This document shows, one piece after another, positions 36,688 through 49,880 of a DNA stretch of 64,000 bases. The stretch lies in the NCBI GenBank assembly GCA_033026295.1, contig CM065174.1, positions 28,598,220 through 28,662,219 of the forward strand, given 5' to 3'. Under the pieces are notes generated by a model that worked only from the letters and a program-made list of their open reading frames with translations, was not told the origin of the DNA and did no database searches. The number at the start of each line of letters is the position of its first letter. Position 1 is the first letter of the stretch. The position numbers and the translations under genes are program-made. This DNA comes from Channa striata (lineage: Eukaryota > Chordata > Actinopteri > Anabantiformes > Channidae).

Positions 36688-37526
36688 TTTTCAATGCTGT
36701 TCTGGATTATCCAGTCTCTGAGAATGTGAAGAGTGCCACATTTGTTCCCCATTGGGTTGATGTTGTTGATCCAAAGATCCTTCCTTCAAGGGGTCTGGGT
36801 CTATGAGGGAGTATTTCATTACACAGGGTTCCGTATGACTTTAGTATCTGCCCTTGGAAAGCAGAGTTGGTCTGGGGGTACCTCTGAGATCTTTGTTTTT
36901 GTCCTTTTGAAGTAGGTTTGTCTTAGGTGGTATTGCCAAGGATGGGAGGTCTTCCTCTGGAAATACTAATGGATAGTGGAACTGTGTCTTTTTTGGTGTT
37001 CGTTTGACTTGTCATTGTCATTTGTGGTAAATGTGGCCAATTTACCTTTAGCCTTGTCCTGTTGACCTTAAGCTATACAACCTACTAGTGCTTGTGTCTT
37101 TTCAAATATTTCATTCATGTTTTAATGGATAAGGAACAAATAGAAATCTGTGTAAGCAATACATCACATCGGAGAAACTCTGCTACTAACACAGCTCTCG
37201 TTCACGTTTGCTTAATAACTCAAATTACTATGCTACCAGATGACATAAAACTGGCCAATAATAAAGAAAAAAGAAAAGAGTATAAATTAACTTACAGACG
37301 ATGCCTTCCGAGGGCTCCAAATTAAAGGATGGCAGTGGATTGCAACTCCTCTCTAACTTGAGCTGTGCTTCTCAGACATATGGAGTTGCTACTACCTACT
37401 TCCTGGTTTCTTGTGTCAGATGTCTTTAAAGTGCAGTATCGTAATTTCTCCACAGGGGGATACTCACATGCTAAACAATGTACCGTAAAACAGAACAATC
37501 ACGTTTGGTTCTTCTGGCCTTGTCTG

Positions 37527-39069
37527 CATAACTAACTAAGTGCAGAAGATTTTGGTTTTGATATGGGCTACATAGACAATTGGAAACGTTTTTGGGGAAA
37601 ACCTAGGCTGATTAGGAGAGATGCCATCCATCCTACTTTTGATGGTGCCTCTGTCTTATCAAAAAATATGGCTGATTTTATTAGACAACCAAAAGATTGA
37701 CAGTCCAGAAATGAGCCTAGGACGCAGAGATCCAGTCCTCTTACTGAATAAAAAACTAAAACAATTAAATGTGGATTATTAAATATCAGATCACGCTCAT
37801 CTAAATATCTGTTAGTAAATGACTTGATAAGCGATCATCAATTTGATTTATTTTGTGTCACTTACACTTGGTAGCAGAAGGAAGAATATGTCAGTTTAAA
37901 TGAGTCGACCCCCCCAAGTCATATTAACTATCAGGTTCCTAGAAGCTCAGGCTGAGGTGGAGGAGTAGCAGCAATCTATCACTCAAGCTTAGCAATAAAC
38001 CCTAGACCTAAACATAGTTATAACTCATTTGAGAGTCTTACTCTGAGCCTTTCACACCCAATTTGGAAAACTCAAAATCCACTTCCATTTGTTATTGTGC
38101 ACCATTCTCCAGTCCCTTAATCTGAATTCTCTGATTTTCTAGCTGACTTAGTGCTTAGTGCACATAAAGTCGTCATAGTGGGCGATTTTAACATTCATGT
38201 AGATGCTGACAGTAACTCCCTCAACACGGCATTTACTTCATTATTAGATTCATTTGGTTTCTCTCAAAATGTAAAAGAACCCACTCATTGTTTTAGTCAC
38301 ACCCTAGGAATTGAAATTGATAAACTAACCGTATTTCCTCATAATTCTGTTCTCTCTGACCATTTTCTGAAAACATTTGAATTTAATTTAATGGACTACA
38401 CAGCAGCTAGAAAAAGGTTTTGCTTCAGTAGGTGTTTATCTGAAAACACTGTGAACAAATTTAAGGAAATGATCCCTTCGTCATTTACTTCAACATGTAC
38501 CGATATAACTGAGAGTAGCCTCATTAACTGTACTCCTGTACAAGTTGATTACCTGACTGATAATCATGCACCATCTTTACGTTCCATACTTGATAGTGTT
38601 GCCCCTCTAAAAAGAAGGCAGTAATTCTGAACAGGCGATCTCCATGGTATAGCTCGCAAACCCGCAATTTAAAGCAGGCGTCACAAAAACTAGAAAAGAA
38701 ATGGCGTTCCACTCACTCACAAGAATCACACTTAGCCTGGAAAAAGAGTTTATACTTATACAAATTAGCACTCCGTAAAGCCAGAACAACATATTATTCA
38801 TCCCTAATAGAGGAAAACAAGAACAACCCCGGTTTCTTTTCAGCACTGTAGCCAGGCTGACTAAGAGCCATAGTTCAGTTGAAACTAGTATTCCCTCAAC
38901 GCTATGCGGCAATGACTTCGTGACCTTCTTCACAAACAAAATCGTAGCTATTAGAAAAATCATAGAATCATCAGTAAGGTTTCAGTCCCTTTTAGACTGC
39001 TTGGTGCCCATAGACCTTGCTGAGTTAACTTCAACTATTATGGCATCTAAACCAACAACGTGTCTGTTA
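37527..39069 (+). mobile_element. L2-like LINE fragment, unit 8
   Basis: Open for 157 codons (38151-38624) over GDFN and SDHF. The ORF1 end has GAAATGAGCC where other units have GAGTTGAGCC. Confidence 0.85.
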
Positions 39070-39293
39070 CAAAGATGGCAGCTAGGCCACCGTCTCTCTA
39101 ACCTATGGCTAAAAACAGTACTGTAAATTTGACACTGGGGTAGGATCTTTGGTGAGTGAAGCCAACTTGTTCAAGACTTGGGGAAAAGTGTCCTGCAGAG
39201 GCAGATGTCAGCATGGGGAGAGGGAGCCGTGGCATTAGAGCCGTACCCTAGCGGGAGTTCAACCAGCGACCTGACCCAACGTGCGCTCCGGTA

Positions 39294-39367
39294 GTCTCTG
39301 TGGCGCAATCGGTTAGCGCATTCGGCTGTTAACTGAAAGGTTGGTGGTTCGAGCCCACCCAGGGACG
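39294..39367 (+). tRNA. tRNA-Asn (GTT), unit 8
   Basis: Same sequence as the unit 1 gene, type B trailer. Confidence 0.97.
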
Positions 39368-39567
39368 ACATGACCCTTAGTATCTGTTTTAGGATCGTTA
39401 CAGATGTGAAGCAAGAGCCATCAGCCCACGTGGAGCTGAGGAGCTGAGAGACCAGGGCCTGTGACCTCCATCCTTCTTAACTTTCTCCTAACCTGATCCA
39501 CAGTGAGGCAGAGCGGGGTGTGTGGTGACTGGTCTGGAGCTGGACAGAATGAGCAGGAATACAGAGG

Positions 39568-40006
39568 GTCATCACTGACTTTGTAGACTGGTGAGAGAAC
39601 AACCACTTGGTTCTGAACAGCAGCAAGACAGAGGAGTTGGTACTTGACTTTAGATGGAATCCTCCACCACACCGGCGAGCATCCAGGGCTCAGACATTGA
39701 GATTGTGAACAAGTTTAAATACCTGGGTGTTCACCTAAACAAAAACCTGGACTGGACTTATAATACAGATTCCCTATGCTCAAAGGGATAGAGGCACCTC
39801 CACCTGCTGAGGAGACTGAGGGTCCTTTGGTGTATGCAGAGAGCTGTTATGGACATTTTATGACACTGTGGTGGCTCAGCAGTCCTCTACGCTATTGTGT
39901 GCTAGGCAGGGGGAAGTATGGACAGAGACAGGAGGAAACTTAACAAGCTGCTAAAGAGAGCCGGCTCTGTCCTGGGCTGCAGACTGGAATACATCGAATA
40001 CATCCC
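39568..40006 (+). mobile_element. CR1-group RT C-terminal fragment, unit 8
   Basis: AACAAG and TGGAATCC variants as in unit 2; a CACA tetramer is missing at CACCACACCGGCG. Confidence 0.75.
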
Positions 40007-40075
40007 GGATGACGTCTCAGGCTTTAACAAGAAAGCCTTCAATATCTCCTCTCTCAAGCTCCAAGACCCTTCATG

Positions 40076-40148
40076 GGGGAATTAGCTCAAATGGTAGAGC
40101 GCTTGCTTAGCATGCAAGAAGTAGTGGGATCGATGCCCACATTCTCCA
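40076..40148 (+). tRNA. tRNA-Ala (AGC), unit 8
   Basis: Full-length copy, A16 variant, with five G at the 5' junction. Confidence 0.97.
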
Positions 40149-40644
40149 CAGGGTTGTTTAGTTCACGATCCTTGTGTCCAAAGGATTGGAAAACTCTTTG
40201 GGCATCCTTTGACATAGCATGACGATAGGTGTGTTTCAGGATAGTAATCCACTTGAATTCTGTTTTCTTTGATTAGTGGCATTTTGGACAAATGTGAGTC
40301 TCCTATGATAAGGATTGGTCCTTAGGGTTTTAGGGTCCACTTCTGAGTTTTGTTTCCGTTGTGTTCATGTCTGGTATATTTAGGATGGTTTTCAGCTTCC
40401 CAAATTAGGGCAATGAGCTCATCCAGACCTTTATTGGATGGCCTGGAGGATGTCTTTTAGAGGGATGGTGAAGGGTGAAAAACAGGGCTTATTTGATTGT
40501 TAGATAGTTTGCTTGAGCTACCTGGTGGAATGTTTTTTGCTGTTTGGGACCCATGCATTGTTTCTGCTGTCCAAGAATCTTTCTTGGGTGGTGTGATTTT
40601 GAGGGACTGGTGTCGGAGCCCTTGGTTCTGTGTGGCGTGTTCAC
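40149..40644 (-). mobile_element. SGNH-like ORF1 fragment, unit 8
   Basis: VFQSFG form as in unit 6. First unit with GTTTCAGG, a one-base loss near 40237 that lies by the YYPG frameshift and is shared through unit 11. Confidence 0.65.
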
Positions 40645-40710
40645 TTAGGGTTAGGGGCTGGTCTTGTTGCTGGTCATGTGTGGCCTCTTCACACTGCGCT
40701 GCACTTCCTT

Positions 40711-41841
40711 TTACTCCTGTCTACTTTCCTCAGTCCTTTCTACATCCCACTTCATTTCAGTCAACCTCTTCCTCTGGATGCAGTCCTGTACTTCCTCATT
40801 CCAACACCAAGTGTCTTTATCTTCTTTCCTCTTTCCACGTGACACACCCAGCACCTTCCTACCTGTTTCCCTGATTACCTCTGCTTTAGTTTCCCAGTCA
40901 TCTGGAAGCTCTTCCTGACCACCCAAAGCCTGTCTCAACTTCTGCCTAAATTCCTCGCAAAGCTTCTTCATTCTTTAGCTTCCAGAACTTCGTCTTCTTT
41001 TCTGTCTTTCCTCTCTTCTTCTTCGTGACCACCAGAGTCATCTTACACACCACCACACGGTGCTGTCTGGCTACACTATCTCCTACCACCACTTTGCAGT
41101 CACTAACCTCTCTCAAATGGCCTCGTCTACATAGAATGTAGTCCACCTGTGTACTCCTACCAACACTCTTGCCTGTCACTCTGTGTTCCTCTCTCTTTTG
41201 GAAGTAAGTGTTGACTACAGCCATTTGCATTCTCTTAGCAAAGTCCACTACCATCTGTCCTTCTGGATTCCTTTCCTTTACACCAAACCTGCCAATCACC
41301 TCCTCATCATTTCTGTTCCCCTCACCAGCAGGCCCATTGCAGTCTGCTCCAACAACTAGCATCTCTCCTCTGGGGATACTCTCTATGACCTCATCGAACT
41401 CACTCCAGAATGTCTCCTTCTCTTCTAACGCACAGCCAACTTGTGGAGCATACCTACTGAATTTGTTTACCATCACCCCTTCGATTTCTAGCTTTAGGCT
41501 CATCAATCCGTCTGAGACTCTTTTCACCTCTAGAACATTGTTGACAAACTCCCCTTCAGGATCACTCCTACCTTGTTTCTCTTCCTATCCACACCATGGT
41601 AGAACAGTTTGTATCCTCCTCCAATACTATGTGCTTTGCTGCCCTTCCACCTCGTCTCCTGCACACACAGTACATCTACCTTCTTTCTCTCCATCCTGTC
41701 TGCCAGCTCTCTACCTTTCCCTGTCATTGTCCCAAAGTTAAGAGTCCCTTCTCTCAGATCTAAGCTCCTGCCTTTCCTCTTCTCTCTCTGTCCATGAACC
41801 CTTCTGCTTCCTTTCCTGTGCCATGGATACGTACTGGTCAT
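40711..41841 (-). mobile_element. RTE-clade LINE endonuclease fragment, units 8/9
   Basis: Intermediate copy: it has the four-C frameshift of the left block and a new one-base insertion in the linker (CTCGCAAAGC, near 40960). The endonuclease C-terminal half is open for 193 codons. Confidence 0.9.
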
Positions 41842-42678
41842 TTTTCAATGCTGTTCTGGATTATCCAGTCTCTGAGAATGTGAAGAGTGCCACATTTGTT
41901 CCCCATTGGGTTGATGTTGTTGATCCAAAGATCCTTCCTTCAAGGGGTCTGGGTCTATGAGGGAGTATTTCATTACACAGGGGTTCCGTATGACTTTAGT
42001 ATCTGCCCTTGGAAAGCAGAGTTGGTCTGGGGGTACCTCTGAGATCTTTGTTTTTGTCCTTTTGAAGTAGGTTTGTCTTAGGTGGTATTGCCAAGGATGG
42101 GAGGTCTTCCTCTGGAAATACTAATGGATAGTGGAACTGTGTCTTTTTGGTGTTCGTTTGACTTGTCATTGTCATTTGTGGTAAATGTGGCCAATTTACC
42201 TTTAGCCTTGTCCTGTTGACCTTAAGCTATACAACCTACTAGTGCTTGTGTCTTTTCAAATATTTCATTCATGTTTTAATGGATAAGGAACAAATAGAAA
42301 TCTGTGTAAGCAATACATCACATCGGAGAAACTCTGCTACTAACACAGCTCTCGTTCACGTTTGCTTAATAACTCAAATTACTATGCTACCAGATGACAT
42401 AAAACTGGCCAATAATAAAGAAAAAGAAAAGAGTATAAATTAACTTACAGACGATGCCTTCCGAGGGCTCCAAATTAAAGGATGGCAGTGGATTGCAACT
42501 CCTCTCTAACTTGAGCTGTGCTTCTCAGACATATGGAGTTGCTACTACCTACTTCCTGGTTTCTTGTGTCAGATGTCTTTAAAGTGCAGTATCGTAATTT
42601 CTCCACAGGGGATACTCACATGCTAAACAATGTACCGTAAAACAGAACAATCACGTTTGGTTCTTCTGGCCTTGTCTG

Positions 42679-44217
42679 CATAACTAACTAAGTGCAGAAG
42701 ATTTTGGTTTTGATATGGGCTACATAGACAATTGGAAACGTTTTTGGGAAAACCTAGGCTGATTAGGAGAGATGCCATCCATCCTACTTTTGATGGTGCC
42801 TCTGTCTTATCAAAAAATATGGCTGATTTTATTAGACAACCAAAAGATTGACAGTCCAGAGTTGAGCCTAGGACGCAGAGATCCAGTCCTCTTACTGAAT
42901 AAAAACTAAAACAATTAAATGTGGATTATTAAATATCAGATCACGCTCATCTAAATATCTGTTAGTAAATGACTTGATAAGCGATCATCAATTTGATTTA
43001 TTTTGTGTCACTTACACTTGGTAGCAGAAGGAAGAATATGTCAGTTTAAATGAGTCGACCCCCAAGTCATATTAACTATCAGGTTCCTAGAAGCTCAGGC
43101 TGAGGTGGAGGAGTAGCAGCAATCTATCACTCAAGCTTAGCAATAAACCCTAGACCTAAACATAGTTATAACTCATTTGAGAGTCTTACTCTGAGCCTTT
43201 CACACCCAATTTGGAAAACTCAAAATCCACTTCCATTTGTTATTGTGCACCATTCTCCAGTCCCTTAATCTGAATTCTCTGATTTTCTAGCTGACTTAGT
43301 GCTTAGTGCACATAAAGTCGTCATAGTGGGCGATTTTAACATTCATGTAGATGCTGACAGTAACTCCCTCAACACGGCATTTACTTCATTATTAGATTCA
43401 TTTGGTTTCTCTCAAAATGTAAAAGAACCCACTCATTGTTTTAGTCACACCCTAGGAATTGAAATTGATAAACTAACCGTATTTCCTCATAATTCTGTTC
43501 TCTCTGACCATTTTCTGAAAACATTTGAATTTAATTTAATGGACTACACAGCAGCTAGAAAAAGGTTTTGCTTCAGTAGGTGTTTATCTGAAAACACTGT
43601 GAACAAATTTAAGGAAATGATCCCTTCGTCATTTACTTCAACATGTACCGATATAACTGAGAGTAGCCTCATTAACTGTACTCCTGTACAAGTTGATTAC
43701 CTGACTGATAATCATGCACCATCTTTACGTTCCATACTTGATAGTGTTGCCCCTCTAAAAAGAAGGCAGTAATTCTGAACAGGCGATCTCCATGGTATAG
43801 CTCGCAAACCCGCAATTTAAAGCAGGCGTCACAAAAACTAGAAAAGAAATGGCGTTCCACTCACTCACAAGAATCACACTTAGCCTGGAAAAAGAGTTTA
43901 TACTTATACAAATTAGCACTCCGTAAAGCCAGAACAACATATTATTCATCCCTAATAGAGGAAAACAAGAACAACCCCGGTTTCTTTTCAGCACTGTAGC
44001 CAGGCTGACTAAGAGCCATAGTTCAGTTGAAACTAGTATTCCCTCAACGCTATGCGGCAATGACTTCGTGACCTTCTTCACAAACAAAATCGTAGCTATT
44101 AGAAAAATCATAGAATCATCAGTAAGGTTTCAGTCCCTTTTAGACTGCTTGGTGCCCATAGACCTTGCTGAGTTAACTTCAACTATTATGGCATCTAAAC
44201 CAACAACGTGTCTGTTA
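42679..44217 (+). mobile_element. L2-like LINE fragment, unit 9
   Basis: Same 157-codon frame as unit 8 (43299-43772); the two copies are almost identical in ORF2. Confidence 0.85.
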
Positions 44218-44441
44218 CAAAGATGGCAGCTAGGCCACCGTCTCTCTAACCTATGGCTAAAAACAGTACTGTAAATTTGACACTGGGGTAGGATCTTTGG
44301 TGAGTGAAGCCAACTTGTTCAAGACTTGGGGAAAAGTGTCCTGCAGAGGCAGATGTCAGCATGGGGAGAGGGAGCCGTGGCATTAGAGCCGTACCCTAGC
44401 GGGAGTTCAACCAGCGACCTGACCCAACGTGCGCTCCGGTA

Positions 44442-44515
44442 GTCTCTGTGGCGCAATCGGTTAGCGCATTCGGCTGTTAACTGAAAGGTTGGTGGTTCGA
44501 GCCCACCCAGGGACG
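44442..44515 (+). tRNA. tRNA-Asn (GTT), unit 9
   Basis: Same sequence as the unit 1 gene, with T4 terminator 20 nt downstream. Confidence 0.97.
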
Positions 44516-44715
44516 ACATGACCCTTAGTATCTGTTTTAGGATCGTTACAGATGTGAAGCAAGAGCCATCAGCCCACGTGGAGCTGAGGAGCTGAGAGAC
44601 CAGGGCCTGTGACCTCCATCCTTCATAACTTTCTCCTAACCTCATCCACAGTGAGGCAGAGCGGGGTGTGTGGTGACTGGTCTGGAGCTGGACAGAATGA
44701 GCAGGAATACAGAGG

Positions 44716-45158
44716 GTCATCACTGACTTTGTAGACTGGTGAGAGAACAACCACTTGGTTCTGAACAGCAGCAAGACAGAGGAGTTGGTACTTGACTTTA
44801 GATGGAACCCTCCACCACACACACCGGCGAGCATCCAGGGCTCAGACATTGAGATTGTGAACACGTTTAAATACCTGGGTGTTCACCTAAACAAAAAACA
44901 TGGACTGGACTTATAATACAGATTCCCTATGCTCAAAGGGATAGAGGCACCTCCACCTGCTGAGGAGACTGAGGGTCCTTTGGTGTATGCAGAGAGCTGT
45001 TATGGACATTTTATGACACTGTGGTGGCTCAGCAGTCCTCTACGCTATTGTGTGCTAGGCAGGGGAAGTATGGACAGAGACAGGAGGAAACTTAACAAGC
45101 TGCTAAAGAGAGCCGGCTCTGTCCTGGGCTGCAGACTGGAATACATCGAATACATCCC
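44716..45158 (+). mobile_element. CR1-group RT C-terminal fragment, unit 9
   Basis: AACACG variant with the ACATGGACTGG change of unit 2, so it is mosaic. Confidence 0.75.
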
Positions 45159-45226
45159 GGATGACGTCTCAGGCTTTAACAAGAAAGCCTTCAATATCTC
45201 CTCTCTCAAGCTCCAAGACCCTTCAT

Positions 45227-45299
45227 GGGGAATTAGCTCAAATGGTAGAGCGCTTGCTTAGCATGCAAGAAGTAGTGGGATCGATGCCCACATTCTCCA
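45227..45299 (+). tRNA. tRNA-Ala (AGC), unit 9
   Basis: Full-length copy, A16 variant. Confidence 0.97.
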
Positions 45300-45796
45300 C
45301 AGGGTTGTTTAGTTCACGATCCTTGTGTCCAAAGGATTGGATAACTCTTTGGGCATCCTTTGACATAGCATGACGATAGGTGTGTTTCAGGATAGTAATC
45401 CACTTGAATTCTGTTTTCTTTGATTAGTGGCATTTTGGACAAATGTGAGTCTCCTATGATAAGGATTGGTCCTTAGGGTTTTAGGGTCCACTTCTGAGTT
45501 TTGTTTCCGTTGTGTTCATGTCTGGTATATTTAGGATGGTTTTCAGCTTCCCAAATTAGGGCAATGAGCTCATCCAGACCTTTATTGGATGGCCTGGAGG
45601 ATGTCTTTTAGAGGGATGGTGAAGGGTGAAAAAACAGGGCTTATTTGATTGTTAGATAGTTTGCTTGAGCTACCTGGTGGAATGTTTTTTGCTGTTTGGG
45701 ACCCATGCATTGTTTCTGCTGTCCAAGAATCTTTCTTGGGTGGTGTGATTTTGAGGGACTGGTGTCGGAGCCCTTGGTTCTGTGTGGCGTGTTCAC
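45300..45796 (-). mobile_element. SGNH-like ORF1 fragment, unit 9
   Basis: VIQSFG form with the GTTTCAGG loss. The A run at GTGAAAAAACAGG is longer than in unit 8. Confidence 0.65.
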
Positions 45797-45862
45797 TTAG
45801 GGTTAGGGGCTGGTCTTGTTGCTGGTCATGTGTGGCCTCTTCACACTGCGCTGCACTTCCTT

Positions 45863-46992
45863 TTACTCCTGTCTACTTTCCTCAGTCCTTTCTACATCCC
45901 ACTTCATTTCAGTCAACCTCTTCCTCTGGATGCAGTCCTGTACTTCCTCATTCCAACACCAAGTGTCTTTATCTTCTTTCCTCTTTCCACGTGACACACC
46001 CAGCACCTTCCTACCTGTTTCCCTGATTACCTCTGCTTTAGTTTCCCAGTCATCTGGAAGCTCTTCCTGACCACCCAAAGCCTGTCTCAACTTCTGCCTA
46101 AATTCCTCAAAGCTTCTTCATTCTTTAGCTTCCAGAACTTCGTCTTCTTTTCTGTCTTTCCTCTCTTCTTCTTCGTGACCACCAGAGTCATCTTACACAC
46201 CACCACACGGTGCTGTCTGGCTACACTATCTCCTACCACCACTTTGCAGTCACTAACCTCTCTCAAATGGCCTCGTCTACATAGAATGTAGTCCACCTGT
46301 GTACTCCTACCAACACTCTTGCCTGTCACTCTGTGTTCCTCTCTCTTTTGGAAGTAAGTGTTGACTACAGCCATTTGCATTCTCTTAGCAAAGTCCACTA
46401 CCATCTGTCCTTCTGGATTCCTTTCCTTTACACCAAACCTGCCAATCACCTCCTCATCATTTCTGTTCCCCTCACCAGCAGGCCCATTGCAGTCTGCTCC
46501 AACAACTAGCATCTCTCCTCTGGGGATACTCTCTATGACCTCATCGAACTCACTCCAGAATGTCTCCTTCTCTTCTAACGCACAGCCAACTTGTGGAGCA
46601 TACCTACTGAATTTGTTTACCATCACCCCTTCGATTTCTAGCTTTAGGCTCATCAATCCGTCTGAGACTCTTTTCACCTCTAGAACATTGTTGACAAACT
46701 CCCCCTTCAGGATCACTCCTACCTTGTTTCTCTTCCTATCCACACCATGGTAGAACAGTTTGTATCCTCCTCCAATACTATGTGCTTTGCTGCCCTTCCA
46801 CCTCGTCTCCTGCACACACAGTACATCTACCTTCTTTCTCTCCATCCTGTCTGCCAGCTCTCTACCTTTCCCTGTCATTGTCCCAAAGTTAAGAGTCCCT
46901 TCTCTCAGATCTAAGCTCCTGCCTTTCCTCTTCTCTCTCTGTCCATGAACCCTTCTGCTTCCTTTCCTGTGCCATGGATACGTACTGGTCAT
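45863..46992 (-). mobile_element. RTE-clade LINE fragment with open 301-codon endonuclease, units 9/10
   Basis: Five C at 46701-46705 restore the frame, so the whole endonuclease reads open from 46992 to 46087. All catalytic motifs listed for the units 1/2 copy are present. The frame then shifts at CTCAAAGC in the linker, and the linker continues separately to 45863. A Ser-Arg-Tyr-Ala variant replaces the usual Ser-Gly-Tyr-Ala before PQVG, as in every copy. The reverse transcriptase is absent. Confidence 0.9.
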
Positions 46993-47827
46993 TTTTCAAT
47001 GCTGTTCTGGATTATCCAGTCTCTGAGAATGTGAAGAGTGCCACATTTGTTCCCCATTGGGTTGATGTTGTTGATCCAAAGATCCTTCCTTCAAGGGGTC
47101 TGGGTCTATGAGGGAGTATTTCATTACACAGGGTTCCGTATGACTTTAGTATCTGCCCTTGGAAAGCAGAGTTGGTCTGGGGTACCTCTGAGATCTTTGT
47201 TTTTGTCCTTTTGAAGTAGGTTTGTCTTAGGTGGTATTGCCAAGGATGGGAGGTCTTCCTCTGGAAATACTAATGGATAGTGGAACTGTGTCTTTTTGGT
47301 GTTCGTTTGACTTGTCATTGTCATTTGTGGTAAATGTGGCCAATTTACCTTTAGCCTTGTCCTGTTGACCTTAAGCTATACAACCTACTAGTGCTTGTGT
47401 CTTTTCAAATATTTCATTCATGTTTTAATGGATAAGGAACAAATAGAAATCTGTGTAAGCAATACATCACATCGGAGAAACTCTGCTACTAACACAGCTC
47501 TCGTTCACGTTTGCTTAATAACTCAAATTACTATGCTACCAGATGACATAAAACTGGCCAATAATAAAGAAAAAGAAAAGAGTATAAATTAACTTACAGA
47601 CGATGCCTTCCGAGGGCTCCAAATTAAAGGATGGCAGTGGATTGCAACTCCTCTCTAACTTGAGCTGTGCTTCTCAGACATATGGAGTTGCTACTACCTA
47701 CTTCCTGGTTTCTTGTGTCAGATGTCTTTAAAGTGCAGTATCGTAATTTCTCCACAGGGGATACTCACATGCTAAACAATGTACCGTAAAACAGAACAAT
47801 CACGTTTGGTTCTTCTGGCCTTGTCTG

Positions 47828-49365
47828 CATAACTAACTAAGTGCAGAAGATTTTGGTTTTGATATGGGCTACATAGACAATTGGAAACGTTTTGGGGAAA
47901 ACCTAGGCTGATTAGGAGAGATGCCATCCATCCTACTTTTGATGGTGCCTCTGTCTTATCAAAAAATATGGCTGATTTTATTAGACAACCAAAAGATTGA
48001 CAGTCCAGAGTTGAGCCTAGGACGCAGAGATCCAGTCCTCTTACTGAATAAAAACTAAAACAATTAAATGTGGATTATTAAATATCAGATCACGCTCATC
48101 TAAATATCTGTTAGTAAATGACTTGATAAGCGATCATCAATTTGATTTATTTTGTGTCACTTACACTTGGTAGCAGAAGGAAGAATATGTCAGTTTAAAT
48201 GAGTCGACCCCCAAGTCATATTAACTATCAGGTTCCTAGAAGCTCAGGCTGAGGTGGAGGAGTAGCAGCAATCTATCACTCAAGCTTAGCAATAAACCCT
48301 AGACCTAAACATAGTTATAACTCATTTGAGAGTCTTACTCTGAGCCTTTCACACCCAATTTGGAAAACTCAAAATCCACTTCCATTTGTTATTGTGCACC
48401 ATTCTCCAGTCCCTTAATCTGAATTCTCTGATTTTCTAGCTGACTTAGTGCTTAGTGCACATAAAGTCGTCATAGTGGGCGATTTTAACATTCATGTAGA
48501 TGCTGACAGTAACTCCCTCAACACGGCATTTACTTCATTATTAGATTCATTTGGTTTCTCTCAAAATGTAAAAGAACCCACTCATTGTTTTAGTCACACC
48601 CTAGGAATTGAAATTGATAAACTAACCGTATTTCCTCATAATTCTGTTCTCTCTGACCATTTTCTGAAAACATTTGAATTTAATTTAATGGACTACACAG
48701 CAGCTAGAAAAAGGTTTTGCTTCAGTAGGTGTTTATCTGAAAACACTGTGAACAAATTTAAGGAAATGATCCTTCGTCATTTACTTCAACATGTACCGAT
48801 ATAACTGAGAGTAGCCTCATTAACTGTACTCCTGTACAAGTTGATTACCTGACTGATAATCATGCACCATCTTTACGTTCCATACTTGATAGTGTTGCCC
48901 CTCTAAAAAGAAGGCAGTAATTCTGAACAGGCGATCTCCATGGTATAGCTCGCAAACCCGCAATTTAAAGCAGGCGTCACAAAAACTAGAAAAGAAATGG
49001 CGTTCCACTCACTCACAAGAATCACACTTAGCCTGGAAAAAGAGTTTATACTTATACAAATTAGCACTCCGTAAAGCCAGAACAACATATTATTCATCCC
49101 TAATAGAGGAAAACAAGAACAACCCCGGTTTCTTTTCAGCACTGTAGCCAGGCTGACTAAGAGCCATAGTTCAGTTGAAACTAGTATTCCCTCAACGCTA
49201 TGCGGCAATGACTTCGTGACCTTCTTCACAAACAAAATCGTAGCTATTAGAAAAATCATAGAATCATCAGTAAGGTTTCAGTCCCTTTTAGACTGCTTGG
49301 TGCCCATAGACCTTGCTGAGTTAACTTCAACTATTATGGCATCTAAACCAACAACGTGTCTGTTA
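47828..49365 (+). mobile_element. L2-like LINE fragment, unit 10
   Basis: Open for 118 codons (48448-48804), ended by the one-base loss at ATCCTTCGTC. Confidence 0.85.
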
Positions 49366-49591
49366 CAAAGATGGCAGCTAGGCCACCGTCTCTCTAACCT
49401 ATGGCTAAAAACAGTACTGTAAATTTGACACTGGGGTAGGATCTTTGGTGAGTGAAGCCAACTCGTTCAAGACTTGGGGAAAAGTGTCCTGCAGAGGCAG
49501 ATGTCAGCATGGGGGAGAGGGAGCCGTGGCATTAGAGCCGTACCCCTAGCGGGAGTTCAACCAGCGACCTGACCCAACGTGCGCTCCGGTA

Positions 49592-49665
49592 GTCTCTGTG
49601 GCGCAATCGGTTAGCGCATTCGGCTGTTAACTGAAAGGTTGGTGGTTCGAGCCCACCCAGGGACG
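49592..49665 (+). tRNA. tRNA-Asn (GTT), unit 10
   Basis: Same sequence as the unit 1 gene, type B trailer. Confidence 0.97.
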
Positions 49666-49880
49666 ACATGACCCTTAGTATCTGTTTTAGGATCGTTACA
49701 GATGTGAAGCAAGAGCCATCAGCCCACGTGGAGCTGAGGAGAGCTGAGGAGACCAGGGCCTGTGACCTCCATCCTTCATAACTTTCTCCTAACCTCATCC
49801 ACAGTGAGGCAGAGCGGGGTGTGTGGTGACTGGTCTGGAACTGGGCTTTGAGCTGGACAGAATGAGCAGGAATACAGAGG

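Larger units (their letters stand above)
36047..41200 (+). repeat. Array unit 8
   Basis: 5154 bp. This is the first unit of the right-hand variant block: it has GTTTCAGG instead of GTTTCCAGG after tRNA-Ala and six A in the ATC(A)nTATGG run. Its inter-tRNA segment is mosaic: TATCT (type B) followed by CTGATCC and AACAAG (type A). Confidence 0.95.
41201..46350 (+). repeat. Array unit 9
   Basis: 5150 bp. It is very similar to unit 8 up to tRNA-Asn, then type B between the tRNAs. Confidence 0.95.
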
